From assembly GCF_042680125.1 (NCBI RefSeq), contig NZ_JBHTNY010000016.1: a DNA stretch of 64,000 nucleotides, one strand, 5' to 3'. The position numbers were made by a program, and so were the translations under genes. Below, in pieces: positions 46,186-55,578 of this stretch (position 1 is the first letter of the stretch; the number at the start of each line of letters is the position of its first letter). The notes beneath the pieces were generated by a model, which saw nothing but the letters and a program-made list of their open reading frames with translations, had not been told where the DNA came from and did not search any database. Origin of the DNA: Robinsoniella peoriensis (GTDB lineage: Bacteria; Bacillota; Clostridia; Lachnospirales; Lachnospiraceae).

Positions 46186-47997
46186 TTAATATCGGAGAAG
46201 CCTCTGTATTTGTTGGCGAGTGCGATATTTGTTGTCCAGTTCCATATCAAATACTTTTGCACAGGATTCAAGGACTTTATCATAGTAGGTTAACTGATAA
46301 GTGTTTGTATCAATGGGAACACAGCAGTATTTTTTTAGTGCATCGATAATCTTTCCTACAGGATATTTATTTTCCAGTTTTGTTTGCAGGAGACGTATTA
46401 GTACAAGAGCAGTAAAACAGGTGGTGAAATGTGCATCTATGTGTTCATTTTTCCAAACGAATAATGGTCGGGAATCAAACTCCGTTTTGGAGATTTTGAA
46501 AGTATCTTCAATGTTAATCAGTCCGCGGTATACTTCTCTCATTTCTAAATCGGACATATTTAACTCACTGGTTACGATGGAATAGTATCCATCGTACTTC
46601 TTTTCTTCTTCAATCTTTTCCAAATTTAATTCCAGATTTTTACCTTCCACGATTTCACCAGTGTTTTTGTTAAAAGAAATATTCAAGATATACGCTGCTG
46701 AGCCTGCGGATGTGATTTTGTCATATTTTTTTGGAGACTTAATCAGATCCTTTGCCCGTTGAATCATTACTTCTCTGTCAGTCCGCTGTTTTTTTGCATA
46801 TTTTTCTGAGTAGTATACCATCTGTTTCTGATCTATCAATACTGTCTTTTTCAAAGGCTTTTTACGTCCCGGTTTTGTTACGTTTACATGGAGTTCCTTC
46901 GGGAAAATCCTGGATTTGTGTGTAAATGTTATTTCATTTCCTTCCTCATCTTTAATCTTATCTGTATGGTATCCACCCTCCAACACCCACTTTTTAAAGG
47001 CGGCATCTGCACCTCGGATGGATTGCCCATAAACATATCCGTCCCGTTCATTTACATCCCCTTTGTTATCGCCGTTTAGGTAATATATGTTGTCCGAGGT
47101 ATTTAATCCCCGGTCTGCAACAAAGATAATTCGGGTGTCAGAAAAATCTTTTTTTACGCGGTTTATAATAGGGCGCATATGGACTTTTTCGGATTCATTT
47201 CCAGGAAACAGATCAAAGGCAAGGGGAATACAGTTACGATCCATAAGCAGTCCCATTTCAACAATGGGATCAGGTCTATGGTTCTTCTCAGGTCCTCTTT
47301 TTCTGTATTTTGCAGCAACTGGATTACCATCTTTATCTATCGGTTTCCCAGAATCGTCCAAAGTATCCATGTCTGATCTGCCAATATCGAAGTAATAGTT
47401 CGTACAGTCAAAGTAGGATACGGAAAGATTCCTGTCGCAAATCTTGTCGGAATGGTCGAAAATCCACTTCTGAAGAGCTTCATTATTCTCACATATGATA
47501 TCTAATGAGTGGTAGACATCATCAAGTGAAAAGTCTCCGAAATCTTCAAAAAAGAAATCCTGGTGATCATAAGTTTCTTTTTTAGAAGCAGGACAAAGAA
47601 TGCGTGAAAATACAAGTAATCTAAAAATCTGATCTACACTGAACTCGATAGAAAGATTTCTTGTTTTCCAGTTCCAAAATTTATCTATTTCTAATTGCTT
47701 ATATAATTCTTTTAAAATGGCATAGCCAACATTTTTGATGTCATCTGTTTCAGTAGCCATTTTTTCGTCACGGTCAATGGTAATGGAAACTGATTTTTCT
47801 ACTTTCTTTTGTTCGGTCATTTCTTTGGCGTGTTGAGTAAAAAAAGCAATTGGATCATCGTATTGCTTTTTTAGAGCATCTAAATATCCAAGACTTTGAA
47901 TTGTTCGAGTGCGGCTTTTCTTTGTGACACTGTCATAATAACTTTCTTGAATAGCGAGATAAACTCCATTTGGACGATTTATTTTTCTAAGATACAT
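46186..47997 (-). CDS. IS1634-family transposase
   Basis: 603 residues, intact. The N-terminal part is MYLRKINRPNGVYLAIQESY; the DDE-type catalytic core includes VSYFDCTNYYFD (first Asp), IIFVADRGLNTSDN (second Asp) and YRGLINIEDTFKISK with the final Glu region. A methionine-to-stop frame without interruption indicates that it may be active. It begins 3 bp after the stop of the kinase-like gene, with AGGAGGTA for its ribosome site inside that gene's last codons, so the two are cotranscribed and coupled. Confidence 0.9.
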   Translation of the reverse strand: MYLRKINRPNGVYLAIQESYYDSVTKKSRTRTIQSLGYLDALKKQYDDPIAFFTQHAKEMTEQKKVEKSVSITIDRDEKMATETDDIKNVGYAILKELYKQLEIDKFWNWKTRNLSIEFSVDQIFRLLVFSRILCPASKKETYDHQDFFFEDFGDFSLDDVYHSLDIICENNEALQKWIFDHSDKICDRNLSVSYFDCTNYYFDIGRSDMDTLDDSGKPIDKDGNPVAAKYRKRGPEKNHRPDPIVEMGLLMDRNCIPLAFDLFPGNESEKVHMRPIINRVKKDFSDTRIIFVADRGLNTSDNIYYLNGDNKGDVNERDGYVYGQSIRGADAAFKKWVLEGGYHTDKIKDEEGNEITFTHKSRIFPKELHVNVTKPGRKKPLKKTVLIDQKQMVYYSEKYAKKQRTDREVMIQRAKDLIKSPKKYDKITSAGSAAYILNISFNKNTGEIVEGKNLELNLEKIEEEKKYDGYYSIVTSELNMSDLEMREVYRGLINIEDTFKISKTEFDSRPLFVWKNEHIDAHFTTCFTALVLIRLLQTKLENKYPVGKIIDALKKYCCVPIDTNTYQLTYYDKVLESCAKVFDMELDNKYRTRQQIQRLLRY

Positions 47998-48000
47998 AGA

Positions 48001-48543
48001 CTATACCTCCTCAAGATGGAACTGTTCTGCAAGAGAGTTAACCACCTCGTCAGGAGATCGACCAGCCATGTTAAAGTGATATTTAATGTCACGATAAACA
48101 GAACCATACCATGCGAGGTCTGCCTTTATTTCTTTAAGATAGTGAGATTTATGTTTGTTTTTGTAATCATCATCCGTATAGATGACATCGTTTTCATCGC
48201 TGAAAACCAGTCTTTCAAAAATGTTTTCAGCAGAGTCAGTAAGCTCAATGGAAAGAATATTTGTAGATAAAAGAAAAGGTTTTAAGTTATCCATATATGA
48301 CAGAGGAGTAACTGCTATCACTTTGTTTTCATCGTTTTTTTTCAAGAGTGAAATGATGAGGGCACAACGTACTCTATCGCGGCTGATCAGAGTACCAGTT
48401 GTAACAAATTTTTCCAGAGAGGTATTTAATTGTTTTTTTACCTCTTCGTCAAGGTCGTAAAAATGATATCCAAGATGTTCAGCTAACAGCTGTCCAGTCA
48501 CTGATTTCCCAACATTAGAAACTCCGAATAATAGTATTATCAT
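48001..48543 (-). CDS. P-loop kinase-like protein carried by the insertion element
   Basis: 180 residues. Walker A is LLFGVSNVGKSVTGQLLAEHL (about 4-24), followed by YDLDEEV, the layout of shikimate-kinase-type small-molecule or nucleoside kinases. The remaining 110 residues do not let me name a substrate. It is the first gene of the transposase operon, inside the inverted repeats. Transposase partners with ATPase activity are known from other families (IstB, TnsC), but this resembles a kinase more than an AAA+ protein. A regulatory or target-choice role is speculation. Confidence 0.65.
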   Translation of the reverse strand: MIILLFGVSNVGKSVTGQLLAEHLGYHFYDLDEEVKKQLNTSLEKFVTTGTLISRDRVRCALIISLLKKNDENKVIAVTPLSYMDNLKPFLLSTNILSIELTDSAENIFERLVFSDENDVIYTDDDYKNKHKSHYLKEIKADLAWYGSVYRDIKYHFNMAGRSPDEVVNSLAEQFHLEEV

Positions 48544-48682
48544 GACAAATCCTCCTCTTATAATACTATTATATCATATTCCATTAGATTGCGCCATATA
48601 AAATATATATAATATAGACAAAAAAATACCAGTAACCACAAGGGATTGCTGGATTATTTTGTACTATGAACTTCAAAACTCA

Positions 48683-48746
48683 GGAGCGAATGCCCGCGTG
48701 CCGCCAAAAAGTGCTCCGGGAAGGTTAGAAAATGCCAGTTCTGCGG
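48683..48746. repeat. 64-bp inverted repeat, right copy
   Basis: From GGAGCGAATGCCCGCG to GTTCTGCGG; near-exact reverse complement of 45685-45748. Confidence 0.7.
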
Positions 48747-48985
48747 TAAGCATTCCAAACCAATGTCCTGGCCCGCCCCCTTCTCTTTCCGTACACTACC
48801 TACATCTACAAAGCGTCTTAATCAGCAAAACCCAAATTGAAATTGTTCGCTCCAGACAACATTGCACCAATTAACAGTGATGCAAATGTACTAAAATAGA
48901 AACAGTGATTTTGTATATTTCGATGAAACGGTTGGAATATCCTCAAATATATTGACAGTAATCCCAAAAAAGAGTAGTATGAAAT
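48746..48985. repeat. 240-bp direct repeat, right copy
   Basis: Colinear with 45842-46081. Its right end carries the promoter at 48952-48980 and stops 6 bp before the operator at 48992. Nothing in 48544-49154 codes for a convincing protein; the small minus-strand frame that covers both copies is a by-product of the repeat. Confidence 0.85.
48952..48980 (+). promoter_or_regulatory. Promoter of the sugar transport operon, inside the direct repeat
   Basis: TTGACA (48952-48957), 17 bp, TAGTAT (48975-48980). The operator GAAACATGTTTC begins 11 bp after the -10, in the same relation as at the LacI promoter. Confidence 0.65.
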
Positions 48986-48991
48986 ACATAA

Positions 48992-49003
48992 GAAACATGT
49001 TTC
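48992..49003. promoter_or_regulatory. LacI-type operator candidate, site 2
   Basis: GAAACATGTTTC, a perfect 12-bp palindrome just after the promoter at 48952-48980. Confidence 0.65.
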
Positions 49004-49118
49004 ATGGAAATAATCATTAAAATAAACTTGAATCCAGGAACTCATCATTTTAAAAGATAAGTGTTAGAAATATGTTATGGTTCATGAGGATCACCATAGC
49101 ATATTTTTATAAGAGAAA

Positions 49119-49132
49119 TGAAACATGTTTCA
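49119..49132. promoter_or_regulatory. LacI-type operator candidate, site 3
   Basis: TGAAACATGTTTCA, a perfect 14-bp palindrome, 23 bp before the binding-protein start. With site 2 (127 bp upstream) it could allow repression by looping. Confidence 0.7.
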
Positions 49133-49154
49133 CTTAGAAGAAAAGGAGAAGGAC

Positions 49155-50624
49155 ATGAAAAGAAAATTTCTATTGGGAGCCACGCTATTATTATGCATGG
49201 GACTGTTCACCGGATGCGGCGGGAAAGATTATGATTTTTATATTTTCAATGTAAAAAGTGAAAATGCGGATGCACTGGAAAAAGTATGCAAGGCCTATGG
49301 AGAAGAGACGGGTCAGAAAATTAAAGTCTTTTCGATTGGTACCACAGACGGTATAGACCTTTTAAGGGCAGATATGAATTCCAATCACAAACCGGCGATC
49401 TATTCCGTGAATGCGGAAACAGTGCCGGAATGGGAAGAGGGAGGATTCTTAAAGGATCTTCGGGAAGCATCCACTCCTGAGATGCGGGAGCTTGCAGAAA
49501 GTATTCCCCAGGGGATGCAGCTGTCTTCCGGAAACGGAACGAACTATGGCATACCTTATAATGTGGAAGGTTATGGATATATTATAGATACGAAGATGGT
49601 AGATGCTTTGTTTGGGGAGAAGAACACCATGAACTGGCTGGAAGATTTTAAAACAGCCACTTATGATGAATTTGAAGCACTGGTAACAGCCGCTGACGAT
49701 TACATAAAAAATGGTACAGGTGGAACTGTTCATTTGAGCGGAAATGAATATACTTTCCAGCCGGAAAAAAATGAAATTTCTAGTCAGCTCAATGGTGTCT
49801 TCTCCGTGGCAGGAGCTGAGAAATGGACTTATGGTGACCACATGAGCAATTTTGCATTAAACGCAGTGCTTGACAGCCTGTCAGCAGCGCAGAATGCTAC
49901 CGATGAACAGGTGGATGAATTAAAAACACCCCTGGAAAAATCCATACAGGTGGAGGAACTGATGACTAGCCATGCGGCAGGGGCAAAGGGGACATTAAAG
50001 AGAAGTCCTGATTTTATTAACTCCACAACCAGCGGATATGATCAGGCAATCCAGATTTTCGCAGATCATAAATCCATTTTTATCAAGCAGGGAAACTGGG
50101 TATACAGCAATATAGAGAAGATTAATCCGGAAATTGTCAAAACCATTACCATGCTTCCTGTGAAAATGCCATTTACCCAGGAGGATATCAAGATACCGGG
50201 AATGACTGTAGAAAAATTTAACAGCTCAGTACCGGAATTTGTTCCCAGTTACTATGCCATCAATAAAAAAGCAGAGCCCGAAGAGCAGGAAAAAGCAGAA
50301 AAATTCCTATACTGGCTGAATACATCAAAAGAAGGCCAGGATTTTATTATCAATGATTTTGCTTTCATCCCATTTACCGCAGATGCATCCGTAGAATTTG
50401 AAAATCCCTTAAATAATGCACTGATTGGATATCTGAGGGAGGGAAATGTGTTGTCAAACCCATTTAACGGAGCACCGCCTACCTGGGGGCAGGAAGTGTA
50501 TGGCAAGATCCTGATGGAACAGTATTTTATCAAGGAAGACTGGGAACCGGATGCTTATGAAAAGATTGCAGATGAATGTATCAGCCAATGGAAAGCCTTA
50601 AGAAAATTAGGGGAGGAAGATTAA
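49155..50624 (+). CDS. Carbohydrate ABC transporter solute-binding lipoprotein
   Basis: 489 residues. A lipoprotein signal peptide (KRKFLLGATLLLCMGLFTGC) ends at a lipobox cysteine near residue 20, so the protein is anchored outside the membrane. The remainder is a type 1 extracellular sugar-binding protein (GIPYNVEGYGYIIDTKMVDALFG, FIKQGNWVYSNIEKINPE, ATNTSKEGQDFI-like end). ATG 49155 follows AAAAGGAGAAGG; the ATG at 49125 lies inside the operator. First gene of the transport operon; binds a sugar or oligosaccharide, probably an alpha-glucoside given the GH13 gene downstream. Confidence 0.9.
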   Translation: MKRKFLLGATLLLCMGLFTGCGGKDYDFYIFNVKSENADALEKVCKAYGEETGQKIKVFSIGTTDGIDLLRADMNSNHKPAIYSVNAETVPEWEEGGFLKDLREASTPEMRELAESIPQGMQLSSGNGTNYGIPYNVEGYGYIIDTKMVDALFGEKNTMNWLEDFKTATYDEFEALVTAADDYIKNGTGGTVHLSGNEYTFQPEKNEISSQLNGVFSVAGAEKWTYGDHMSNFALNAVLDSLSAAQNATDEQVDELKTPLEKSIQVEELMTSHAAGAKGTLKRSPDFINSTTSGYDQAIQIFADHKSIFIKQGNWVYSNIEKINPEIVKTITMLPVKMPFTQEDIKIPGMTVEKFNSSVPEFVPSYYAINKKAEPEEQEKAEKFLYWLNTSKEGQDFIINDFAFIPFTADASVEFENPLNNALIGYLREGNVLSNPFNGAPPTWGQEVYGKILMEQYFIKEDWEPDAYEKIADECISQWKALRKLGEED

Positions 50625-50625
50625 G

Positions 50626-51522
50626 ATGGAAAAATATTATAAGAAATGGTTTAAGCCGTTGCTGCTTCCGGCAGTCATACTGTTTGTAGGAGTTATTATT
50701 ATACCTTTTATCATAGGTGTGTTCTATTCATTTTCTGCATGGAGGGGAACTTATTTCCACGGCGGGGCAAATGCATTTGAATCTTTTGTAGGACTTCGTA
50801 ATTATGCTAAAGTATTTCAGAACAGCCAGTTTCTGGACGCTTTGATTTATACTTTAAAATTCACCCTTATGGCAGTGATTGCCGTGAGTGTGGCAGGCCT
50901 TGTTATGGCGATGATGATCAGTATTTTAAGAAAGGGCAGCGGTGTTTACCGTACGATCTTTTTTATGCCGAACCTTCTTGGCGGGCTTGCGCTTGGCTTT
51001 ATCTGGCAGTTTATATTCCAGATCGTATATTCAAAAATGTTATTTGGAGAAGAGGGACTTCTGCATATTCCATTTTTAACGAATATGACCCAGGATTCCA
51101 CAAAAACCCTGGTTGCCCTGGTCATCATGGTAGTCTGGCAGATGGCGGGCTATATGATGCTGATCTTCGTAGCCGGAATCAATAATATTTCCAGTGATTT
51201 GTATGAGGCAGCTTCTATTGACGGAGCAGGAGCATTTACCAAGTTCAGAAAAATTACGCTGCCAATGCTGATGCCGTCCTTTACCATTGTATTATTTTTG
51301 ACTTTATCCAATTGCTTCAAACTGTTAGACCAGAACGTAGCGCTTACAGATGGTAACTTTAATACCAGACTTCTGGCATTGCAGATCTTAAGAACGACAA
51401 AGGATACCAGACCCCCGGATTACGGTCTTGCACAGGCACAGGCAGTCATATTTTTTATCTTAATTGCAATTGTTGGATTGATACAGGTATCCTACACTAA
51501 GAAAAAGGAGGTTGAAATGTAA
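50626..51522 (+). CDS. Sugar ABC transporter permease 1
   Basis: 298 residues with six hydrophobic segments and the EAA loop EAASIDGAGAFTKFRKITLPML (about 191-212) that contacts the ATPase. N-terminal FYSFSAWRGTYF and C-terminal VIFFILIAIVGLIQ are typical of MalF-like subunits. It begins 1 bp after the binding protein. The operon has no ATPase gene; as in many Firmicutes a shared MsmX-type ATPase elsewhere probably energises it. Confidence 0.92.
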   Translation: MEKYYKKWFKPLLLPAVILFVGVIIIPFIIGVFYSFSAWRGTYFHGGANAFESFVGLRNYAKVFQNSQFLDALIYTLKFTLMAVIAVSVAGLVMAMMISILRKGSGVYRTIFFMPNLLGGLALGFIWQFIFQIVYSKMLFGEEGLLHIPFLTNMTQDSTKTLVALVIMVVWQMAGYMMLIFVAGINNISSDLYEAASIDGAGAFTKFRKITLPMLMPSFTIVLFLTLSNCFKLLDQNVALTDGNFNTRLLALQILRTTKDTRPPDYGLAQAQAVIFFILIAIVGLIQVSYTKKKEVEM

Positions 51523-52352
51523 TGAAAAGAAAAGCAGGAGCAGTTCTCGTACGCATTTTACTGGTCATTATGGCAGTATATACTTTGTTTCCAATCGCAT
51601 TTCTGGTTTTGAACTCCTTTAAGAGCCAGGCTGAAATTGTAGATTCACCTATGGCACTTCCGGCGGTATGGACCCTGGATTATATTAAAAGTGCCCTGAA
51701 TCAGATTCATTTTGTACAGGGATTTGGAATTACCCTTTTCATCACTGCAGTTTCTGTGTTTGTCCTGGTTATCGTATCTTCACTTGCTGCATGGATGATG
51801 GTAAGAAATAAAACGAAATGGTCTCAGGCAGCATTTTTACTGTTCACGGCTGCCATGCTGATTCCGTTTCAATCTGTCATGTATCCGCTACTCAGTGTAT
51901 TTGATATGCTGCAGCTTCGGAATCTGGCAGGATTGATTCTAATGTATTGTGGTTTTGGACTGAGCATGTCGGTTTTCTTATACCATGGTTTCTTAAAAAG
52001 CGTTCCCCAGTCTTTAGAAGAAGCGGCTGCCATCGATGGGGCGACCATTTTTCAGATGTTTTTCAAGGTGGTATTTCCCATGCTGAAATCCACCACGGTT
52101 ACGGTAATTATTTTAAATGGTATCTGGATCTGGAATGATTATCTGCTGCCATTTCTGACTATTGGTAATTCAGAGTATAAGACCCTGACCCTGGAGCTTT
52201 ATTTTGCAAAAATGGTATCAGGACAATACAGTAACTCCTGGGAACTGATTTTCCCGGCGGTACTGGTTACGATTATTCCAATTATTATCGTATACCTGTT
52301 TTTACAGAAATATATTATGAAAGGAATTGCCGATGGGGCAGTAAAGGGATGA
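51522..52352 (+). CDS. Sugar ABC transporter permease 2
   Basis: 276 residues, MalG-like: six hydrophobic segments and the EAA loop EEAAAIDGATIFQMFFKVVFPML (about 166-188). The start codon overlaps the stop of the first permease (TAATG). The two permeases form the channel of the importer. Confidence 0.92.
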   Translation: MKRKAGAVLVRILLVIMAVYTLFPIAFLVLNSFKSQAEIVDSPMALPAVWTLDYIKSALNQIHFVQGFGITLFITAVSVFVLVIVSSLAAWMMVRNKTKWSQAAFLLFTAAMLIPFQSVMYPLLSVFDMLQLRNLAGLILMYCGFGLSMSVFLYHGFLKSVPQSLEEAAAIDGATIFQMFFKVVFPMLKSTTVTVIILNGIWIWNDYLLPFLTIGNSEYKTLTLELYFAKMVSGQYSNSWELIFPAVLVTIIPIIIVYLFLQKYIMKGIADGAVKG

Positions 52353-52356
52353 TACC

Positions 52357-54024
52357 ATGGAAAAGAAATGGTGGAAAAGCGGGATTGTATACCAATGTTA
52401 TCCGAAAAGTTTTCAGGATTCCAATCATGATGGCATTGGGGATATACGGGGAATTATAGACAGGCTGGACTATCTGGAGGATCTTGGAGTGGATGTCCTG
52501 TGGATCTGTCCGGTATATAAGTCTCCTATGGATGACAATGGTTATGATATTTCTGATTATTATCACGTAGACGAAAGCTTTGGCACGGATGAGGATCTGG
52601 ACCTTTTGATCACGGAGGCAGGAAAAAGAGGTATAAAGATATTAATGGATCTGGTCGTAAACCATACTTCTGATGAACATGTCTGGTTCCAGGAAGCATT
52701 GAAAGATCCCCAGAGTGAATATGCAGATTATTATGTCTTTAAAGAAGGGGCAGATGGGGGTTCCCCTAATAACTGGCGTTCCTATTTTGGCGGTTCCGCC
52801 TGGGAAAAAGCAGGAGATAACCGTTATTATTTACATGCATTCAGTAAAAAGCAGCCGGATCTGAACTGGGAGAACCCGAAACTGCGGGAAGAGATCTATA
52901 AAATGATCAATTACTGGCTGGATAAAGGCATTGGAGGATTTAGAATCGATGCCATATCCAATATTAAGAAAAATTTTGAAGCCAATAACTTTGAACCGGA
53001 CGGAGAAGACGGACTTTGCTTTGTGGGAAAAGGCATCGCCAATCAGCCAGGGATAGAGGTATTCTTATCTGAATTAAAAGAAAGAACGTTTCAGCCCCAC
53101 AACAGTATGACGGTAGCTGAAGCGAATGTCCCGGACTATCTGCTGGATCAGTTCATTGGTGACAATGGGTTCTTTTCCATGGTGTTTGATTTCAGTTATG
53201 CAGATATTGATATTCCACAGACCGGGGAATGGTATAAGCCTACAAACTGGACACTAAAGGATTTAAAGCACAATATTTTCCACAGCCAGCTGGAAACACA
53301 GAAAAGAGGGTGGGGAGCCCTTTATCTGGAAAATCATGACCAGCCTCGTTCTGTTAATAAATATTTGCCACAGGGAGAGATAAATTATCATAGTATCACT
53401 ATGCTGGCTTCGCTCTTTATGCTGCTTCGCGGAACACCCTTTATTTATCAGGGACAGGAAATCGGTATGTGCAATATTCCCATGGACAGCATGGATGACT
53501 ATAATGATCCTGCAACAAAGGACCAGTATCAGCGTGCGGTGGAAGCAGGAATGACACCGGAGCAGGCATTTAAACTGGCAGGCAAAAGAAGCCGCGATAA
53601 CAGCAGAACACCAATGCAATGGAGTAATGAGAAAAATGCCGGTTTCTCCGATGCAGATAAAACCTGGCTCAAAGTAAATGAAAATTACCCCGAAGTAAAT
53701 GTGGAGTGTGAGTTAAAAGATGATAAATCCGTTCTGAACTATTACAAAAAATTAATTCAGCTGAGAAAATCCGGAGAATATAAAGAAATTCTGACAGAAG
53801 GGGAATTCATTCCCGCTGATACAGAAGATGAAAATGTAATTGCCTATAGGAGAGTGACTGCAGAGGGTGAGATTTTAGCTATACATAATTATCAAAATAG
53901 AGAAGCCAAGATGGTACTGGAAGGCAGCTGGGAAAATATTATGAGTAATTATGGAGATATGAAGCTGGAAGGAGACCGGGTTTTACTGAGGGCATATGAG
54001 GCATTAGCAGTTGGAAGAAAGTAG
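52357..54024 (+). CDS. GH13 alpha-glucosidase (oligo-1,6-glucosidase type)
   Basis: 555 residues. The four GH13 regions are seen: DLVVNHTSDEH (I), GGFRIDAISNI with nucleophile Asp near 198 (II), TVAEANV with acid/base Glu near 255 (III), and LENHDQPRS (IV). The opening KWWKSGIVYQCYPKSFQDSNHDGIGDI and QIPRSRDNSRTPMQW-like segment identify the oligo-1,6-glucosidase/dextran glucosidase group. No signal peptide, so it cleaves imported oligosaccharides in the cytosol. It is the last gene of the operon, 4 bp after permease 2. Confidence 0.92.
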   Translation: MEKKWWKSGIVYQCYPKSFQDSNHDGIGDIRGIIDRLDYLEDLGVDVLWICPVYKSPMDDNGYDISDYYHVDESFGTDEDLDLLITEAGKRGIKILMDLVVNHTSDEHVWFQEALKDPQSEYADYYVFKEGADGGSPNNWRSYFGGSAWEKAGDNRYYLHAFSKKQPDLNWENPKLREEIYKMINYWLDKGIGGFRIDAISNIKKNFEANNFEPDGEDGLCFVGKGIANQPGIEVFLSELKERTFQPHNSMTVAEANVPDYLLDQFIGDNGFFSMVFDFSYADIDIPQTGEWYKPTNWTLKDLKHNIFHSQLETQKRGWGALYLENHDQPRSVNKYLPQGEINYHSITMLASLFMLLRGTPFIYQGQEIGMCNIPMDSMDDYNDPATKDQYQRAVEAGMTPEQAFKLAGKRSRDNSRTPMQWSNEKNAGFSDADKTWLKVNENYPEVNVECELKDDKSVLNYYKKLIQLRKSGEYKEILTEGEFIPADTEDENVIAYRRVTAEGEILAIHNYQNREAKMVLEGSWENIMSNYGDMKLEGDRVLLRAYEALAVGRK

Positions 54025-54207
54025 TCAGTGCTGCGCAGAAACTTTTTAAAATAGATGTTCCTCTCTAAGAAAATGGAATTATGTTTACATGCTGCTCTAA
54101 ATGAAATATAATAGCACAAGAGTATGTTTTATAAAATGCTGCTGACTTCATGGGACTGTTTTGTAGTCCGGAGTTAAATTAGAAAGTTAATGGAGAGGAA
54201 CAACAAA

Positions 54208-55410
54208 ATGGAACAGACAGTTGTGAGAATAAAAAAAGGCGAAGGCCGCTTATTGAAATCCGGAGGAATGTGGATTTTTGATAATGAAATTGACCGGATT
54301 GAGGGAGATTTTATCAATGGGGATATCGTCTGTGTAGAAGATTTTGACGGATATTTTCTTGGACGTGGATTTTTGAATACCAGATCAAAAATTACAATCC
54401 GAATGATGTCCAGAAAGAAAGATACACAGATTGATGATGCATTTTTGGAGATGCGTGTGAGAGATGCCTGGGAGTATCGTAAGGCAACTGTGGATACATC
54501 AAGCTGCAGGCTTATTTTCGGAGAAGCAGATTTTTTTCCGGGACTCGTTGTGGATAAATTTGCGGATGTTCTTGTAGTGGAGTCACTGGCACTGGGCATT
54601 GACCGTTTAAAAGTAAAGATACTGGATTTGCTGAAGAAAGTTCTGAAAGAGGATGGCATAGATATTCGTGGTATTTATGAGAGAAGTGATGCAAAAGTGC
54701 GCCTTCAGGAAGGTCTTGAAAGAACGAAGGGCTTTCTTTCAGATCCTTTTGATACTAAGGTGGAGATTGTAGAAAATGGAGTAAAATATATCGTAGATGT
54801 GGAAGACGGACAGAAGACAGGATTTTTCCTGGATCAGAAGTATAACCGCCTTGCAATCCAAAAACTGTGTAAAGGCAAAAAAGTTCTGGATTGCTTTACC
54901 CATACCGGCTCCTTTGCGCTAAATGCGGGAGTGGCAGGAGCATCAGAGGTCCTGGGGGTAGACGCATCCGAACTTGCGGTGTTACAGGCAAAAGAAAATG
55001 CTGCTTTAAATGGTTTGGAAGAACGTGTCTGCTTCCTTTGTCAGGATGTATTCGAACTGCTTCCGGAACTTGAGAAAAACGGTGAAAAATTTGACGTTGT
55101 CATACTGGACCCGCCGGCATTTACAAAGTCCAGGAATTCTATTAAAAATGCGGTAAAAGGTTATCGGGAGATCAATCTCAGAGGAATGAAGCTGGTAAAA
55201 GACGGCGGCTACCTGGCTACCTGTTCCTGCTCCCATTTTATGGATCCGGAACTATTTGCCAAGACAATCCGTGAAGCGGCAGGTAATGTACATAAAAGGC
55301 TTCGGCAGGTGGAATACAGGACACAGGCAGCAGATCATCCGATACTCTGGGCAGCACAGGAATCATATTATCTGAAATTTTATATCTTTCAGGTTTGTGA
55401 CGAAAAGTAG
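54208..55410 (+). CDS. RlmI-like 23S rRNA cytosine-5 methyltransferase
   Basis: 400 residues. An N-terminal PUA domain (about 1-75, KKGEGRLLKSGGMWIFDNEI, FLGRGFLN) precedes a class I SAM-dependent domain: GQKTGFFLDQ, VLDCFTHTGSFALNA (SAM loop, about 225-239) and VILDPPAFTKSR with SCSCSH further on. RlmI methylates one cytosine of 23S rRNA; the exact base here is inferred. ATG 54208 sits 9 nt after GGAGAGG; ATG 54190 would overlap that site. Confidence 0.88.
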   Translation: MEQTVVRIKKGEGRLLKSGGMWIFDNEIDRIEGDFINGDIVCVEDFDGYFLGRGFLNTRSKITIRMMSRKKDTQIDDAFLEMRVRDAWEYRKATVDTSSCRLIFGEADFFPGLVVDKFADVLVVESLALGIDRLKVKILDLLKKVLKEDGIDIRGIYERSDAKVRLQEGLERTKGFLSDPFDTKVEIVENGVKYIVDVEDGQKTGFFLDQKYNRLAIQKLCKGKKVLDCFTHTGSFALNAGVAGASEVLGVDASELAVLQAKENAALNGLEERVCFLCQDVFELLPELEKNGEKFDVVILDPPAFTKSRNSIKNAVKGYREINLRGMKLVKDGGYLATCSCSHFMDPELFAKTIREAAGNVHKRLRQVEYRTQAADHPILWAAQESYYLKFYIFQVCDEK

Positions 55411-55578
55411 GGAATTGCTGTGAAGCCTGAATCATATAATTGCTGGGCAGTCTGAATTTATGTTGACATAGACTAAGTACTGCAATATAATAAATGAAGT
55501 GTAAAAGCACATTAAATTAGTCAGGAAAAGGAATGTTCTTATGATATGCATTTTAAGTAATGTAATGAGAAGAAGAGA

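Larger units (their letters stand above)
46144..48598 (-). mobile_element. IS1634-family insertion element with a kinase-like passenger gene
   Basis: Perfect 10-bp inverted repeats TATGGCGCAA (46144-46153) and complement (48589-48598) bracket the transposase and a P-loop kinase-like gene. A second, outer pair AGTTTTGAAG lies at 46086-46095 and 48671-48680, so the true ends could be either pair. Direct and inverted repeats of host or older element DNA flank the whole. No clear short target duplication was found. Confidence 0.7.
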
